A stretch of DNA of 64,000 bases from Dyadobacter sp. LHD-138 (GTDB lineage Bacteria > Bacteroidota > Bacteroidia > Cytophagales > Spirosomataceae): assembly GCF_030929615.1 (NCBI RefSeq), contig NZ_JAVFVU010000008.1:186001-250000 (forward strand). Reading direction: 5' to 3'. The translations under genes and the position numbers were made by a program. The notes below the pieces were generated by a model, which saw only the letters and a list, made by a program, of their open reading frames with translations, was not told where the DNA came from and did not search any database. This document shows, piece by piece, positions 45,699-55,157 of the stretch; the stretch's first letter is position 1; each line of letters begins with the position of its first letter.

Positions 45699-46390
45699 AG
45701 ATTAATTATTAGGATGAGTAAAAAAAATAAAAAAAAACTGGGTAAAACGATAAGCTCATTTCCGTGAATCATTCACGTAGCGTAGGCAAAATAAAGGAAT
45801 CCACTACACTAAAATGTAGAAGTAAATTCCGGACATGACAATTTGAGGGAGCGGAGAAATTTTTTCAATTTTTTATGATTGTTAGGTTAAATAATGGTAC
45901 TATTGAAGCAGGTAAAATTAATGATTTATTCACAACAAGTATTATGTCATTCATATACTTCAGATACATATCAGATAAGTACCAAATATCTAATTCTACT
46001 CATTATGATGTACAAAAAGATATTAAATTCTTCACAAAAAAAAATCTTCTTCCAATATCTATATGCATTCTTAAAAAATAACAATAATACCCTGCTATTT
46101 TTTATTTTCTTTATCAATTTTGAGCCTAAAATGGTCAAATAAATCTTACATCGTCAGGTGAACATTTTGTCGCCATTTTCAACACATAGGCCACTAAACC
46201 GATTTTTTACAGTCAATTTTAAGCTTTAACAATTCCAATGTTATTTATATTTATTCAATGAATTAATTACCGGTCTTTGTTTATATCTTGCCTATATTCG
46301 TGACAAAATCATTTCTCCTTTATTTTGGGATTAGATGAATTAAACCTGCATTGATTCGATAACCCGACCGGAAGCTTTACCATTATTACA
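45699..46390. other. 692-base divergent intergenic region, AT-rich
   Basis: This region separates susC (minus) from the second haloperoxidase-like gene (plus). Short open frames around 45875-46142 are Lys/Ile/Asn-rich reads of AT-rich DNA and are not credible genes. It contains the CGTGAATCATTCACG palindrome at 45763-45777 and an A/T-rich core consistent with promoters for both flanking genes. Confidence 0.6.
45763..45777. promoter_or_regulatory. Palindrome in the susC leader, candidate operator
   Basis: CGTGAAT and ATTCACG are exact inverted arms with a 1-base centre, 65 bases upstream of the susC start. The small size means chance occurrence is possible. Confidence 0.35.
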
Positions 46391-47749
46391 ATGAGATTTC
46401 TGAAATTCAGCATACTGGCCATTACCTCGGTTTTTTACTATTCCTGTCAAAAAACCTCGTCTCCGGAAGAATACAACGCCAAAGCTTCGGACCCAAAACT
46501 TTTTCATGAAACGGCGACACAGCTTACCGATGTCATCATTCATGATATATTCAAACCACCGGTTGCCAGCCGCATTTACAGCTATTCATTTCTGGCCGCC
46601 TACGAGGCATTGGTACCATCTGCTCCGGCTTACCAGTCTCTGGCCGGGCAAATCAATCAATTCACGCCTACCCCAAAACCCGAAGCTGGCGCAGCCTATT
46701 GTTTTCCTTTGGCCAGCGTAAAGGCGTTCACTGTTGTGGGCCGGACACTTACGTTTTCAGGCAATATGTGGGATGACTATGAGAAAGGGCTTTTTAAAAA
46801 ATATCAGGAAATGGGTATCCCTAAAGACGTATACGAGCGGTCGATCCAGTTTGGTGACACCATCGCAAAACATGTGCTGGCCTATGCTTCAAAAGATCAT
46901 TACAAGGAAATCCGTGGCTTCCGTTACACAGTTACCAACGAGCCGGGAACATGGGTACCGACACCGCCTGCTTACGCAGATGCCTGCGAACCGATGTGGA
47001 ATACCGTCCGAACTTTCTCCCTGGACTCCGTGACCCAGTTTCGCTGCCCGCCGCCTGCCAAATATGACCTGAACAAAAACAGTCCGTTTATGAAACTGGC
47101 GATGGAAGTTTACGATACTGGGAAAAACCTCACCGAGGAGCAAAAAGCAACGGCCTTTTTCTGGGATGATAACGCCTTTGTAACCAATGTCGTGGGACAC
47201 GCGATGTTTGCAAATAAAAAAATGACTCCCGCCGGCCACTGGCTAGCCATTATACGTTATGTGACAACAGAGAAAAAATTTGACCTTATGCAGGTCAACG
47301 AGACCTATACACTTGGTGCTATATCGCTTTACGACGCCTTTGTTTCTTGCTGGGATGAAAAATATCGCAGTGTACGCATTCGTCCGGAAACAGTGATCAA
47401 CAATAACTGGGACCCAAACTGGAGACCCTTTCTGGAAACACCCGCCTTCCCTGAGTATGTTAGCGGACATAGTGCCATATCGGCTGCCTGCGGTACAGTG
47501 CTGGGAAAACTGATTGGTGAAAATGTAGCCTTTACCGATACAACGGAGAAAAAATACGGCCATGGCGTGCGGTCTTTCAAATCCTTCAAAGAGGCCTACT
47601 GGGATGCGTCGATCAGTCGTGTATACGGAGGAATTCACTACCGTGACGGGGTGGAAGAAGGGACGAAGCTAGGAGAAAAAATTGGTACCAATGTATTGAA
47701 CAAGGTGATTACCCGGAAAGATGGGAAGGTTTTGGCAGCGGCTGAATAG
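46391..47749 (+). CDS. Second vanadium-dependent haloperoxidase-like lipoprotein
   Basis: A 452-residue lipoprotein (FYYSCQKTS lipobox, Cys19). It has the full vanadate pocket: KYRSVRIRP (K-x6-RP), VSGHS and SRVYGGIH (SR-x5-H). Blocks such as TQLTDVIIHDIFKPPVASRI, FAFTDT-like AFTDTTEKKYG and RSFKSFKEAYWDASISR parallel the 35736-37079 product closely, so they are paralogues. It is divergent from the susC operon, so the two copies bracket the locus and are under different promoters. Enzymatic activity (halide oxidation versus phosphatase) is not decided by sequence. Confidence 0.86.
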   Translation: MRFLKFSILAITSVFYYSCQKTSSPEEYNAKASDPKLFHETATQLTDVIIHDIFKPPVASRIYSYSFLAAYEALVPSAPAYQSLAGQINQFTPTPKPEAGAAYCFPLASVKAFTVVGRTLTFSGNMWDDYEKGLFKKYQEMGIPKDVYERSIQFGDTIAKHVLAYASKDHYKEIRGFRYTVTNEPGTWVPTPPAYADACEPMWNTVRTFSLDSVTQFRCPPPAKYDLNKNSPFMKLAMEVYDTGKNLTEEQKATAFFWDDNAFVTNVVGHAMFANKKMTPAGHWLAIIRYVTTEKKFDLMQVNETYTLGAISLYDAFVSCWDEKYRSVRIRPETVINNNWDPNWRPFLETPAFPEYVSGHSAISAACGTVLGKLIGENVAFTDTTEKKYGHGVRSFKSFKEAYWDASISRVYGGIHYRDGVEEGTKLGEKIGTNVLNKVITRKDGKVLAAAE

Positions 47750-47850
47750 GCCCGGTACAATAAAAGGCTCTGAAAAGCCAAAGGTTACAACACACTCTCG
47801 CCCTTGATTAAATTCCCGAAATCGCATAAGCAGAAGACCAGAAAACAGTA

Positions 47851-47995
47851 TTAACCCAAGGCTTTAGCCTTGGGCGAACAGCCAGATCTCTTTAGTACGG
47901 GCTTTAGTCATTAGATATATCTCCGACAGCTGGCTGCTATGGCTAAAGCCGTAGAAGATCACACGCGTCCCCCCAAGGCTGAAGCCTTGGGTTAA
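47851..47995. repeat. REP/BIME-like nested palindromic element
   Basis: TTAACCCAAGGCTTTAGCC (from 47851) and its near-perfect reverse complement ending at 47994 bound the element, and each arm is itself palindromic (CCCAAGGCTTTAGCCTTGGG). Inner inverted words ACGGGCTTTAGTCAT and ATGGCTAAAGCCGT add a second pair. It fills most of the 300-base gap between the haloperoxidase-like gene and nadB. No gene is seen. Confidence 0.72.
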
Positions 47996-48049
47996 GTCAC
48001 CTGTTCCAAATTTGGGTAGGCCAGCATGTATCTCTACAAGATTATCAAA

Positions 48050-49630
48050 TTAAACCTTCACATGGTCCGCATTAAAATGCAGCCCTATATTTTCACGTCT
48101 CGCCATGGCCATTTTGATGATCAGATACGAAACTGAAATCATATTTCTCAGTTCACAAATCGCAACGGATACCTTGGATTGACGGTATAATTCCTCATGT
48201 TCCTGATGAAGCAGTTCAAGGCGATCGTAAGCGCGTTTCATCCGACGGTCCGTGCGGACAATCCCGACGTAATTTGACATGATGCTATTAAGCTCCCTTG
48301 TCATTTCGGTTACCAGTACATTTTCCTCGGGATGCGTTGTCCCTGAATCATCCCACTCCGGAATATTATCCGGAATGACCGCTTTGTCAAAACTCTCAAG
48401 GGTACTTTCATAAGCCCGGTGCCCAAATACCACCGCCTCTAGCAGCGAGTTGGACGCTAAGCGATTAGCTCCGTGAAGCCCTGAACAGGCGCATTCTCCC
48501 ACACCGTAAAGGAAATTAATATTGGTTTTCCCCCATTCATTGACCCGAATTCCCCCGCACATATAGTGCTGGGCAGGTACCACCGGAATCATATCAGTCC
48601 GGACGTCTATACCCGCGTCCAGACAATACTGGGTGATATTCGGAAAATGTTCCAGAAACTTCTCATAATCACAATGACGGACATCCAGATACACATGATC
48701 GACCCCGTTTTTCTTCATTTCGGAGTCAATTGCGCGGGCAACGATGTCGCGCGGTGCCAGAGACAACCGGTTGTCATATTGCTCCATAAAAGTCGTCCCG
48801 TCCGCATGCTTCAAAATTCCTCCAAAACCACGAACCGCTTCCGAAATCAGGAAAGAAGGTTTTTTTCCTGGCTGGTACAAACTCGTCGGGTGAAACTGGA
48901 TAAATTCCATGTTGTCACAAATCCCTTTGGCACGATAGGCCATGGCAATGCCGTCGCCTGTTGCGATGGTCGGATTGGTCGTACTTTGGTAAATATTGCC
49001 AATTCCTCCCGTCGCCAGCATCGTTGTTTTAGCCAGGAATTTCTCCACCTTACCCGAACGACGGTTTAAAACATAGGCCCCAAAACACTTGATATCTTCA
49101 CGGTAACGATAAACCGTTTCACCCAAATGGTGCTGTGTGATCAGTTCCACCGCATAATAGTGGGTAAAAACTTCAATATTCTTATGGCGTTTTACCTCTT
49201 CCAGAAGCGCCCGCTCAATTTCCGCACCGGTAATATCTTTGAAGTGTAAAATCCGGTGATCCGAGTGCCCTCCTTCTTTCGCCAGGTCATAATTCCCTTC
49301 CGGCTCCTTGTCAAAACGGGTACCGTAATCGATCAATTCCTGGATGCGCTCGGGCGCTTCCTTCACTACAATTTCCACAATATTTGGTTTATTAACCCCA
49401 TCGCCTGCATCCATCGTATCGTGGATATGCTTTTCAAACGAATCCGATTCCGCCCAGACGACGGCGATACCGCCCTGAGCATATTTGGTATTCGTTTCAT
49501 CGGCTTGCACCTTGGTAATGACAGCAATGGAAATATCTTCCTGAGTATTTTCAAAGTGTCGTGCCAGTTTTGCAGCATAACTAAGTCCGGCAATACCGGA
49601 ACCGATGATCAGGAAATCGAACTGGGGCAT
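48050..49630 (-). CDS. nadB: L-aspartate oxidase NadB
   Basis: A 526-residue flavoprotein that oxidises L-aspartate to iminoaspartate, first step of de novo NAD synthesis. FAD loop LIIGSGIAGLSYAAKLA (7-23), KYAQGGIAVVW (50-60), HPTSLYQPGKKPSFLISEAV, QHYMCGGIRVNEWG and GANRLASNSLLEAVVFG are diagnostic. C-terminal region is shorter than in E. coli but complete. It lies 108 bases downstream of nadA on the same strand, with a hairpin between them. Cytoplasmic. Confidence 0.95.
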   Translation of the reverse strand: MPQFDFLIIGSGIAGLSYAAKLARHFENTQEDISIAVITKVQADETNTKYAQGGIAVVWAESDSFEKHIHDTMDAGDGVNKPNIVEIVVKEAPERIQELIDYGTRFDKEPEGNYDLAKEGGHSDHRILHFKDITGAEIERALLEEVKRHKNIEVFTHYYAVELITQHHLGETVYRYREDIKCFGAYVLNRRSGKVEKFLAKTTMLATGGIGNIYQSTTNPTIATGDGIAMAYRAKGICDNMEFIQFHPTSLYQPGKKPSFLISEAVRGFGGILKHADGTTFMEQYDNRLSLAPRDIVARAIDSEMKKNGVDHVYLDVRHCDYEKFLEHFPNITQYCLDAGIDVRTDMIPVVPAQHYMCGGIRVNEWGKTNINFLYGVGECACSGLHGANRLASNSLLEAVVFGHRAYESTLESFDKAVIPDNIPEWDDSGTTHPEENVLVTEMTRELNSIMSNYVGIVRTDRRMKRAYDRLELLHQEHEELYRQSKVSVAICELRNMISVSYLIIKMAMARRENIGLHFNADHVKV

Positions 49631-49671
49631 AGGCTAAATATAAACGTGTATCATTTATTTGATGACAAAAT

Positions 49672-49714
49672 ATGAGATTTTCAAATGCAGGCAAGTCGCA
49701 TCTGAAAATCTCAT
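49672..49714 (-). terminator. Hairpin between nadA and nadB
   Basis: ATGAGATTTTCAAATGC and GCATCTGAAAATCTCAT form a 17-bp stem with one mismatch around a 10-base loop. On the minus strand it is followed by ATATTTTGTC, a weak T run. It may act as an attenuator or RNA-stability hairpin in the nadAB unit rather than a full terminator. Confidence 0.5.
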
Positions 49715-49738
49715 AGCTCAATATCGATAAGAAAAGAA

Positions 49739-50734
49739 TTAAATTCCTTTACTCAACTCCAACATTCTTGCTACCGATTCGTACGCTTTCAAACGGATAT
49801 CTTCCGGAACAAAAATCTCCGGCTGTTCGTATTTAAGCGCATTATACACTTTTTCAAGCGTATTCATTTTCATGTAAGGACACTCGGAACAAGCACAGGT
49901 ATTATTATCCGAGCCCGGAGCCGGAATCAGTTTTTTATGCGGTACGGCCTGCTTCATTTTATGCAGAATACCCGCTTCGGTCGCTACAATAAATTTGTCG
50001 TGATCAGATTCCTGAACAAATTTCAACAAGCCCGTTGTAGAGCTTACAAAATCAGACTGAAGCAATATATCTTCCTTGCATTCCGGGTGAGCGATCAGCA
50101 GTGCATCCGGATTTTCGTCACGCAATTGTTTCAGCTTTTCGCGGGAAATATCGATATGAACGATACAGGCACCGTCCCACAATACCATATCCCGACCCGT
50201 TTTATGCGCCACATAGCGACCAAGATTTGCATCCGGAGCAAAAATAATCTTCTGATCCTTTGGCAGACTGTTTACGATTTGCAATGCGTTCGACGATGTA
50301 CAAACGATATCCGTCAAAGCCTTGATTTCCGCAGAACAGTTGATATAACTGATCACAATATGGTCAGGATATTGCGCCTTGAAAGCAGCGAATTTATCCG
50401 CCGGTGCAGAATCAGCCAGTGAACATCCGGCATTAAGATCCGGAATGACAACCTTTTTATTTGGACTTAAAATCTTGGCCGTTTCTCCCATAAAATGCAC
50501 ACCACAGAAAACAATCATATCTGCCTCCGTCGCGGCCGCCTGCTGGGACAGTCCCAGGCTATCGCCAATATAATCCGCTAAATCCTGAATTTCTGCATTT
50601 ACATAATAGTGTGCTAAAATGACTGCATTCTTTTCCTTTTTCAAGCGGTTAATCTCAGCAATCAAATCAATATTATCTTCTACCGTTTCGGTCACATAAC
50701 CGTAACGTGCTACTTGCTCTTCAATGGTTGTCAT
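49739..50734 (-). CDS. nadA: Quinolinate synthase NadA
   Basis: A 331-residue [4Fe-4S] enzyme that condenses iminoaspartate with dihydroxyacetone phosphate to quinolinate. Key motifs are [37 protein letters not shown] (first cluster Cys), [20 protein letters not shown] (second Cys) and [15 protein letters not shown] (third Cys region), plus [11 protein letters not shown] and HPECKEDI. nadB follows on the same strand, completing the pair needed for quinolinate. nadC is not in the window. Confidence 0.96.
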   Translation of the reverse strand: MTTIEEQVARYGYVTETVEDNIDLIAEINRLKKEKNAVILAHYYVNAEIQDLADYIGDSLGLSQQAAATEADMIVFCGVHFMGETAKILSPNKKVVIPDLNAGCSLADSAPADKFAAFKAQYPDHIVISYINCSAEIKALTDIVCTSSNALQIVNSLPKDQKIIFAPDANLGRYVAHKTGRDMVLWDGACIVHIDISREKLKQLRDENPDALLIAHPECKEDILLQSDFVSSTTGLLKFVQESDHDKFIVATEAGILHKMKQAVPHKKLIPAPGSDNNTCACSECPYMKMNTLEKVYNALKYEQPEIFVPEDIRLKAYESVARMLELSKGI

Positions 50735-51050
50735 TATGGTGAATAATTGGCTTTTTGTTGATTATTAAAAATCCGAGCCGAATTACGATAATATACTTTT
50801 CAAAACCAAAGAATCCATCTGGCTGGATTTTCATCATGAAATAATATCTGTCAGGCGCTGTCGGGTCGTCAGCAAAGAAACACGTTTTTAGTCCATCTGG
50901 TTTAATAAGAAACAAAAAACTTCTTCCGGATTTACAGAACCCGTTTTTTGTTTTACCAACGTCATAAAAAACCGCCTCACAAATACATGTGAGACGGCTA
51001 TATCGTTTCAAAACGGAAAATCTTGTGAAAAATAATGCGTTAATAACCCA
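50735..51050. other. 316-base gap with one terminator, no gene
   Basis: Apart from the hairpin at 50966-50999 I see nothing. A minus-strand open frame through the gap runs through the hairpin and into the nadA start, so it is not a credible gene. The nadA promoter must lie in its left half. Confidence 0.6.
50966..50999 (-). terminator. Intrinsic terminator of the phosphate transporter gene
   Basis: Read on the minus strand, AGCCGTCTCACAT pairs with TGTGAGGCGG (one G-U) and is followed by TTTTTT. It lies about 50 bases after the transporter stop codon. Confidence 0.85.
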
Positions 51051-52472
51051 TTAAAGTATCCAGCGGAAGAATGCGTAAAGCGTTCCCGACAGGAACATTG
51101 TTACAGGCAAAGTCAAAACCCAGGCAATAACAATATTACGGATCGTTCCGGCCTGAAGATTTTTAACACCTTTGCTGGCAACCATCGATCCGGCAATACC
51201 CGAAGATAGTACGTGCGTTGTGCTTACCGGCAGTCCAAGATAAGACGAAACACCGATCGTACTCGCAGCAACCAATTCGGCAGAAGCACCTTGCGCATAG
51301 GTCAAATGCTGCTTACCGATTTTCTCTCCGATCGTTACCACAATCCTTTTCCAGCCTACCATCGTACCCAAGCCCAGGGAAAGCGAGATCATCAGAATAA
51401 CCCAGTCCGGTGCATAATCTGTAAATCTTCTGATTCCTTTTTCTCCGCCCGCCTGCCCTTTCAGGAACGCCGTATCGGCAGAGTTCAGGTTTGCATCCCC
51501 ATTTTCAAGAATGGTTTTTGTGTTACGACTGATCAAAAGCAAAGATTTACGGGCGTTCATGCGTACTTCTTTTGGCAATTTATTATCAACCAAAGGCTTG
51601 TCAAGCTGAACATTCATCAAAGCAATTTCCGTTTTAATGGTGTGCCAGTTCAAACGGTCCGATGCAGATAGTCCCAATGTATCGATCCGGCTGATGGTCT
51701 GGTCTATTTTCACCAGGTCAGCTTTCATTTCATTCGGGTTAATGCTGTTGTCCAGGGCAAAATGTGCCGGTACAATGCCAATCAAAATAAGCATCACCAG
51801 ACCAACCCCTTTTTGTCCGTCATTAGAACCGTGAAAAAAGCTAACCAGCGTACAGGTTGTAATCAAAATGGCGCGAATCCAGATTGGAGGCGCAGCATTT
51901 TTCTGTGGTTCGCTGAAAACAATATCACGTAGCGGTTTCGACAATGCCCTACGAAGGAGGAACATAATGATAATGGCCAGCGCAAAACCAAAGATCGGTG
52001 AAGTTAACAGGGAAGTAAATAATTCCTTAGCTTTCGCCCAGTTTACACCCGCACCATGGGTATTCTCCGGCATAAAAGTAAAAGCAAGACCGACGCCCAG
52101 AATGGAACCGATCAGGGTATGCGAACTGGAACTTGGAAGTCCGAACCACCATGTGCCAAGGTTCCAGATTATCGCGCTAAAAAGCAGCGAAAACACCATG
52201 GCGACACTATGATAAACATTTTGGTCGATCAGCAATTCAACGGGTAACAAATTGACAATACCCATTGCAACAGCGATACCACCAAAGAAAACACCTAAGA
52301 AGTTACAAAAACCGGACCACATAACCGCGATATTCGGTTTGAGAGAATTGGTGTAAATAACGGTTGCCACGGCATTAGCCGTATCATGGAAACCGTTTAC
52401 AAATTCAAATGCACATGCCGCTAAGAGACTTAAAGCGAGTAGGAGGAAAATGTCGGTTTCAAGACCAAACAT
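51051..52472 (-). CDS. PiT family inorganic phosphate transporter
   Basis: A 473-residue membrane protein with the two inverted PiT repeats. First repeat: FEFVNGFHDTANAVATVIYT (19-38) and PSSSSHTLIGSILGVGLAF. Second: FFHGSNDGQKGVGLVMLILI and GLPVSTTHVLSSGIAGSMVA. It imports phosphate with a cation. Between the repeats is a soluble segment of about 110 residues (SINPNEMKADLVKIDQT ... AFLKGQAGGEKG), helical and DUF47-like, larger than in E. coli PitA. No separate phoU/DUF47 gene is next to it. Confidence 0.92.
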   Translation of the reverse strand: MFGLETDIFLLLALSLLAACAFEFVNGFHDTANAVATVIYTNSLKPNIAVMWSGFCNFLGVFFGGIAVAMGIVNLLPVELLIDQNVYHSVAMVFSLLFSAIIWNLGTWWFGLPSSSSHTLIGSILGVGLAFTFMPENTHGAGVNWAKAKELFTSLLTSPIFGFALAIIIMFLLRRALSKPLRDIVFSEPQKNAAPPIWIRAILITTCTLVSFFHGSNDGQKGVGLVMLILIGIVPAHFALDNSINPNEMKADLVKIDQTISRIDTLGLSASDRLNWHTIKTEIALMNVQLDKPLVDNKLPKEVRMNARKSLLLISRNTKTILENGDANLNSADTAFLKGQAGGEKGIRRFTDYAPDWVILMISLSLGLGTMVGWKRIVVTIGEKIGKQHLTYAQGASAELVAASTIGVSSYLGLPVSTTHVLSSGIAGSMVASKGVKNLQAGTIRNIVIAWVLTLPVTMFLSGTLYAFFRWIL

Positions 52473-52733
52473 AAGTAGCGTATAAGTTTACTTAATAAAA
52501 CTTACTTCAATGGTTGCCGCAGAATAAATAGTTTCAGCAAGCTTACCAATAGGTAAGAACAAAATTTCGAGGCAAAACTACTGATTCTTTATAGATGCAA
52601 TGTTAAGAAATTGTTAACTAAATTCATATTGGCAATAATAAAGCGCTTCAAATCAATTAAGTTTAAAAATAAAAGACACAACGGAACAGCCGATATGAAT
52701 TATCAGCGATCCGATGTCAGTTATTTTATATTT

Positions 52734-53786
52734 TTAATTTCCTTCTTTGTTGGCAAGTTGTCCGCAAGCTGCGTCAATGTCTTTTCCGCGGCTCCGGCGC
52801 ACGTGAACCGAAACACCTCTGTCTTCAAGGAAAGCCGCAAATTTATCCAGACGATCGGATTCGGTATTCCTGAAATCAGCTTCTGCTATGGGATTGTATT
52901 CGATAATGTTGACACGTGCTGGCACTCTTTTGGTAAATTCCCAAAGCTCCCGCGCATCCTCTAAAGTATCATTGAAATTATTGAAAACAATATATTCGAA
53001 AGTGATCCGATTGCCGGTCTTTTTGTAAAAATAATTTAAAGCTTCGGCCAGATTATCCAGTGAATTGGATTCATTGATTGGCATAATGCGGTTACGCTTT
53101 TCATCGTTGGCCGCATGTAACGAGAGGGCAAGACGGAAGCGGACTTCATCGTCACCCAATTTTTTGATCATTTTGGCGATGCCTGCCGTAGAAACGGTAA
53201 TTCGCCTCGGCGACATATTTAATCCTTCCGGAGAAGTAATGTGCTCAATCGATTTAAGAACGGCTGTATAATTAAGCAAAGGTTCCCCCATGCCCATGTA
53301 CACAATGTTGGTAAGCGGTGCCTTAAAACTTCCTTCCGCCTGACGTGCAATGGCCACCACCTGGTCATAAATCTCGGCAGCATCCAGATTCCGTTTACGA
53401 TCCATATACCCCGTTGCACAGAATTTACAAGTCAGTGAACAACCTACCTGGCTGCTCACACAGGCTGTCATACGGTCAGCGGCTGGAATTAATACACCTT
53501 CCACCAAATGTCCGTCAAATAGCTTGAAAGCTGATTTTATGGTACCGTCATTGCTTTGCTGCTGCTTGGCAACAGTCATCGAATTGATAACGAAATGCGC
53601 ATCAATTAACTGCCTCGTGGCCAGGGAAAGGTTGGTCATCTCGGCAAAAGAAGAGGCCGATTTTTTCCAGATCCATTCATAAATCTGTTTTGCCCGGAAA
53701 GCCTTTTCGCCGTGCTCTGCCATCCAGCCTTTCAGCTGATCAACACTTAATTTCCTTATATCCTGCTTTTCTTGTACTTCAACCAT
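52734..53786 (-). CDS. rlmN: 23S rRNA (adenine-2503-C2)-methyltransferase RlmN
   Basis: A 350-residue radical SAM enzyme from the ATG at 53786. The frame extends 18 codons further upstream, but MVEVQEKQDIRKLSVDQLKG matches the expected start. The radical SAM cluster is CSLTCKFCATGYM. The typical elements KAFRAKQIYEWIWKK, NIVYMGMGEPLLNY, ALSLHAANDEKRNRIMPIN, and the C-terminal VSVHVRRSRGKDIDAACGQL with its methyl-carrying Cys are all present. It methylates A2503 of 23S rRNA and A37 of some tRNAs. Monocistronic, minus strand. Confidence 0.95.
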   Translation of the reverse strand: MVEVQEKQDIRKLSVDQLKGWMAEHGEKAFRAKQIYEWIWKKSASSFAEMTNLSLATRQLIDAHFVINSMTVAKQQQSNDGTIKSAFKLFDGHLVEGVLIPAADRMTACVSSQVGCSLTCKFCATGYMDRKRNLDAAEIYDQVVAIARQAEGSFKAPLTNIVYMGMGEPLLNYTAVLKSIEHITSPEGLNMSPRRITVSTAGIAKMIKKLGDDEVRFRLALSLHAANDEKRNRIMPINESNSLDNLAEALNYFYKKTGNRITFEYIVFNNFNDTLEDARELWEFTKRVPARVNIIEYNPIAEADFRNTESDRLDKFAAFLEDRGVSVHVRRSRGKDIDAACGQLANKEGN

Positions 53787-53931
53787 TATTTCTATCACTA
53801 TTGTTACCGGATTGTTTGCTGGCAACCTATATTTTTGCAAAGGTACTGAATATCAATCGCTAAAAGAATTTTCAGTCAATCGATTCATGATTACTCAGAT
53901 GTAAAAAAATTTAACACGGATTCAGAAAAAA

Positions 53932-54549
53932 TCATTCGTCATCCTTATTTATTTTCTTTTTACCCTGATCGGAACCTTCGTCCACCTTATCTTCATCAGC
54001 CTTATCTGCGCTTTTGTCCTTGTCAAGATATTCTGACTTCCAGTCCTTGATGAGCTCGCTGCCTTCGGGCATTAACGTCAAAGCCTTCGTAATCACATTG
54101 GGTGCAACCGGAATAACCAACGGATAAACCAAGGTATCTTGGGTACGGTGTTCAGGGATTTTCACACCGATCATATTGACCAGCCAAAAGAAAACACTGA
54201 TGCCGAAAACCCAGGTAAAAATCCCCACCATGGCTCCGGCAAAGCTGTCGAACGTACCTAAGATCGAATACCGCAACGAGCGCCGGATCCTGTACCCGAA
54301 TTGGTTTAATAAAAAAACAGTCGGAAAAAAAACCGCAGAAAAGCCGATATAGGGCAATACTCTTTTGGCGGTCTGGTCACTGAAATAGGGCGTAAGGATT
54401 TCCATCCCTAAACCCAGAAATTTAAAACCGAGGATCATGGCTACCACAAGACCCGCTATCCCGATAATTTCGATCAGCAGTCCCTTTCGGTAACCATGTA
54501 ATGCCCCCCAAAGTAATGGAATCAGGATAAGAATATCCAATAACTTCAT
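53932..54549 (-). CDS. CvpA family membrane protein
   Basis: A 205-residue protein whose first 150 residues hold four hydrophobic helices with the CvpA pattern: LDILILIPLLWGALHGYRKG (first helix and loop), IIGIAGLVVAMILGFKF, LGTFDSFAGAMVGIFTWVFG. The last 40 residues are a highly charged Lys/Asp tail (DKDKSADKADEDKVDEGSDQ), likely disordered. CvpA-type proteins are linked to envelope homeostasis and, in E. coli, colicin V production. Its start overlaps the YqeY gene stop by four bases, so the pair is translationally coupled. Confidence 0.87.
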   Translation of the reverse strand: MKLLDILILIPLLWGALHGYRKGLLIEIIGIAGLVVAMILGFKFLGLGMEILTPYFSDQTAKRVLPYIGFSAVFFPTVFLLNQFGYRIRRSLRYSILGTFDSFAGAMVGIFTWVFGISVFFWLVNMIGVKIPEHRTQDTLVYPLVIPVAPNVITKALTLMPEGSELIKDWKSEYLDKDKSADKADEDKVDEGSDQGKKKINKDDE

Positions 54550-54995
54550 GCGAGCAAACTCTTAACCAACGTAGAAACGACGCGGCCATCTGCTTGTCCG
54601 GCCAGTTCCTTGGTTGCTGCACCCATTACTTTGCCCATATCAGACGGGCCTGTTGCACCAACGCGGGCAATAATTTCTTTCAATTTTGCGGTAACTTCTT
54701 CCTCTGTTAATTGTTTCGGCAGGAACTGCTCGATAATGGCAAGCTCCGCTTCTTCCTTTTCCAGCAAGTCTGGACGGTTCTGTGCCTTATAAATATCTGC
54801 CGATTCTCTGCGTTGCTTCGCTGCCTTCGTTAACAATTTCAACTCGTCATCAGCAGACAGTTCTCCCGATGCACCACCTTTGGTTTCTTCCAGCAAGATC
54901 AACGACTTTATCGCACGTAAAGCACGTAACTGATCCTGATCCTTTGCCCGCATGGCATCCTTTATGCCTGATTCAACCTGAGTTTTTAGTGACAT
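54546..54995 (-). CDS. YqeY/GatB C-terminal-like domain protein
   Basis: A 149-residue protein of the YqeY family, related to the tail domain of GatB and able to bind tRNA in that context. MSLKTQVESGIKDAMRAKDQ, LRALRAIKSLILLEETKGG, LTKAAKQRRESADIYKAQNR and GATGPSDMGKVMGAATKELAGQADG are the typical blocks. Its stop overlaps the cvpA-like start, ATGA style. Role in tRNA or translation is inferred from the domain. Confidence 0.9.
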   Translation of the reverse strand: MSLKTQVESGIKDAMRAKDQDQLRALRAIKSLILLEETKGGASGELSADDELKLLTKAAKQRRESADIYKAQNRPDLLEKEEAELAIIEQFLPKQLTEEEVTAKLKEIIARVGATGPSDMGKVMGAATKELAGQADGRVVSTLVKSLLA

Positions 54996-55157
54996 TATTT
55001 ATAATTAAAATGAATGAATGAGTAAATTTAGAATGAGCAAATGTTAAATTTGTCATTGGAGGGACAAAGTTACACGAATGATGGAATGAATGACAGAATT
55101 TTGCATGCGCGAAAGATGGAATAAACAACAAATGGCATTACTTCACATGCTATCACG

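Noticed and set aside
45875..46142. Two overlapping small frames in the susC upstream region
   Set aside because: Composition is Lys/Ile/Asn/Phe as expected from AT-rich non-coding DNA; no signal peptide or motif, and they lie in a divergent promoter region.
48566..49069. 167-codon frame antisense to nadB
   Set aside because: Shadow of a conserved gene with no recognisable feature of its own.
50721..51011. Minus-strand 96-codon frame upstream of nadA
   Set aside because: It contains the phosphate transporter's terminator hairpin and overlaps the nadA start; not protein-like.
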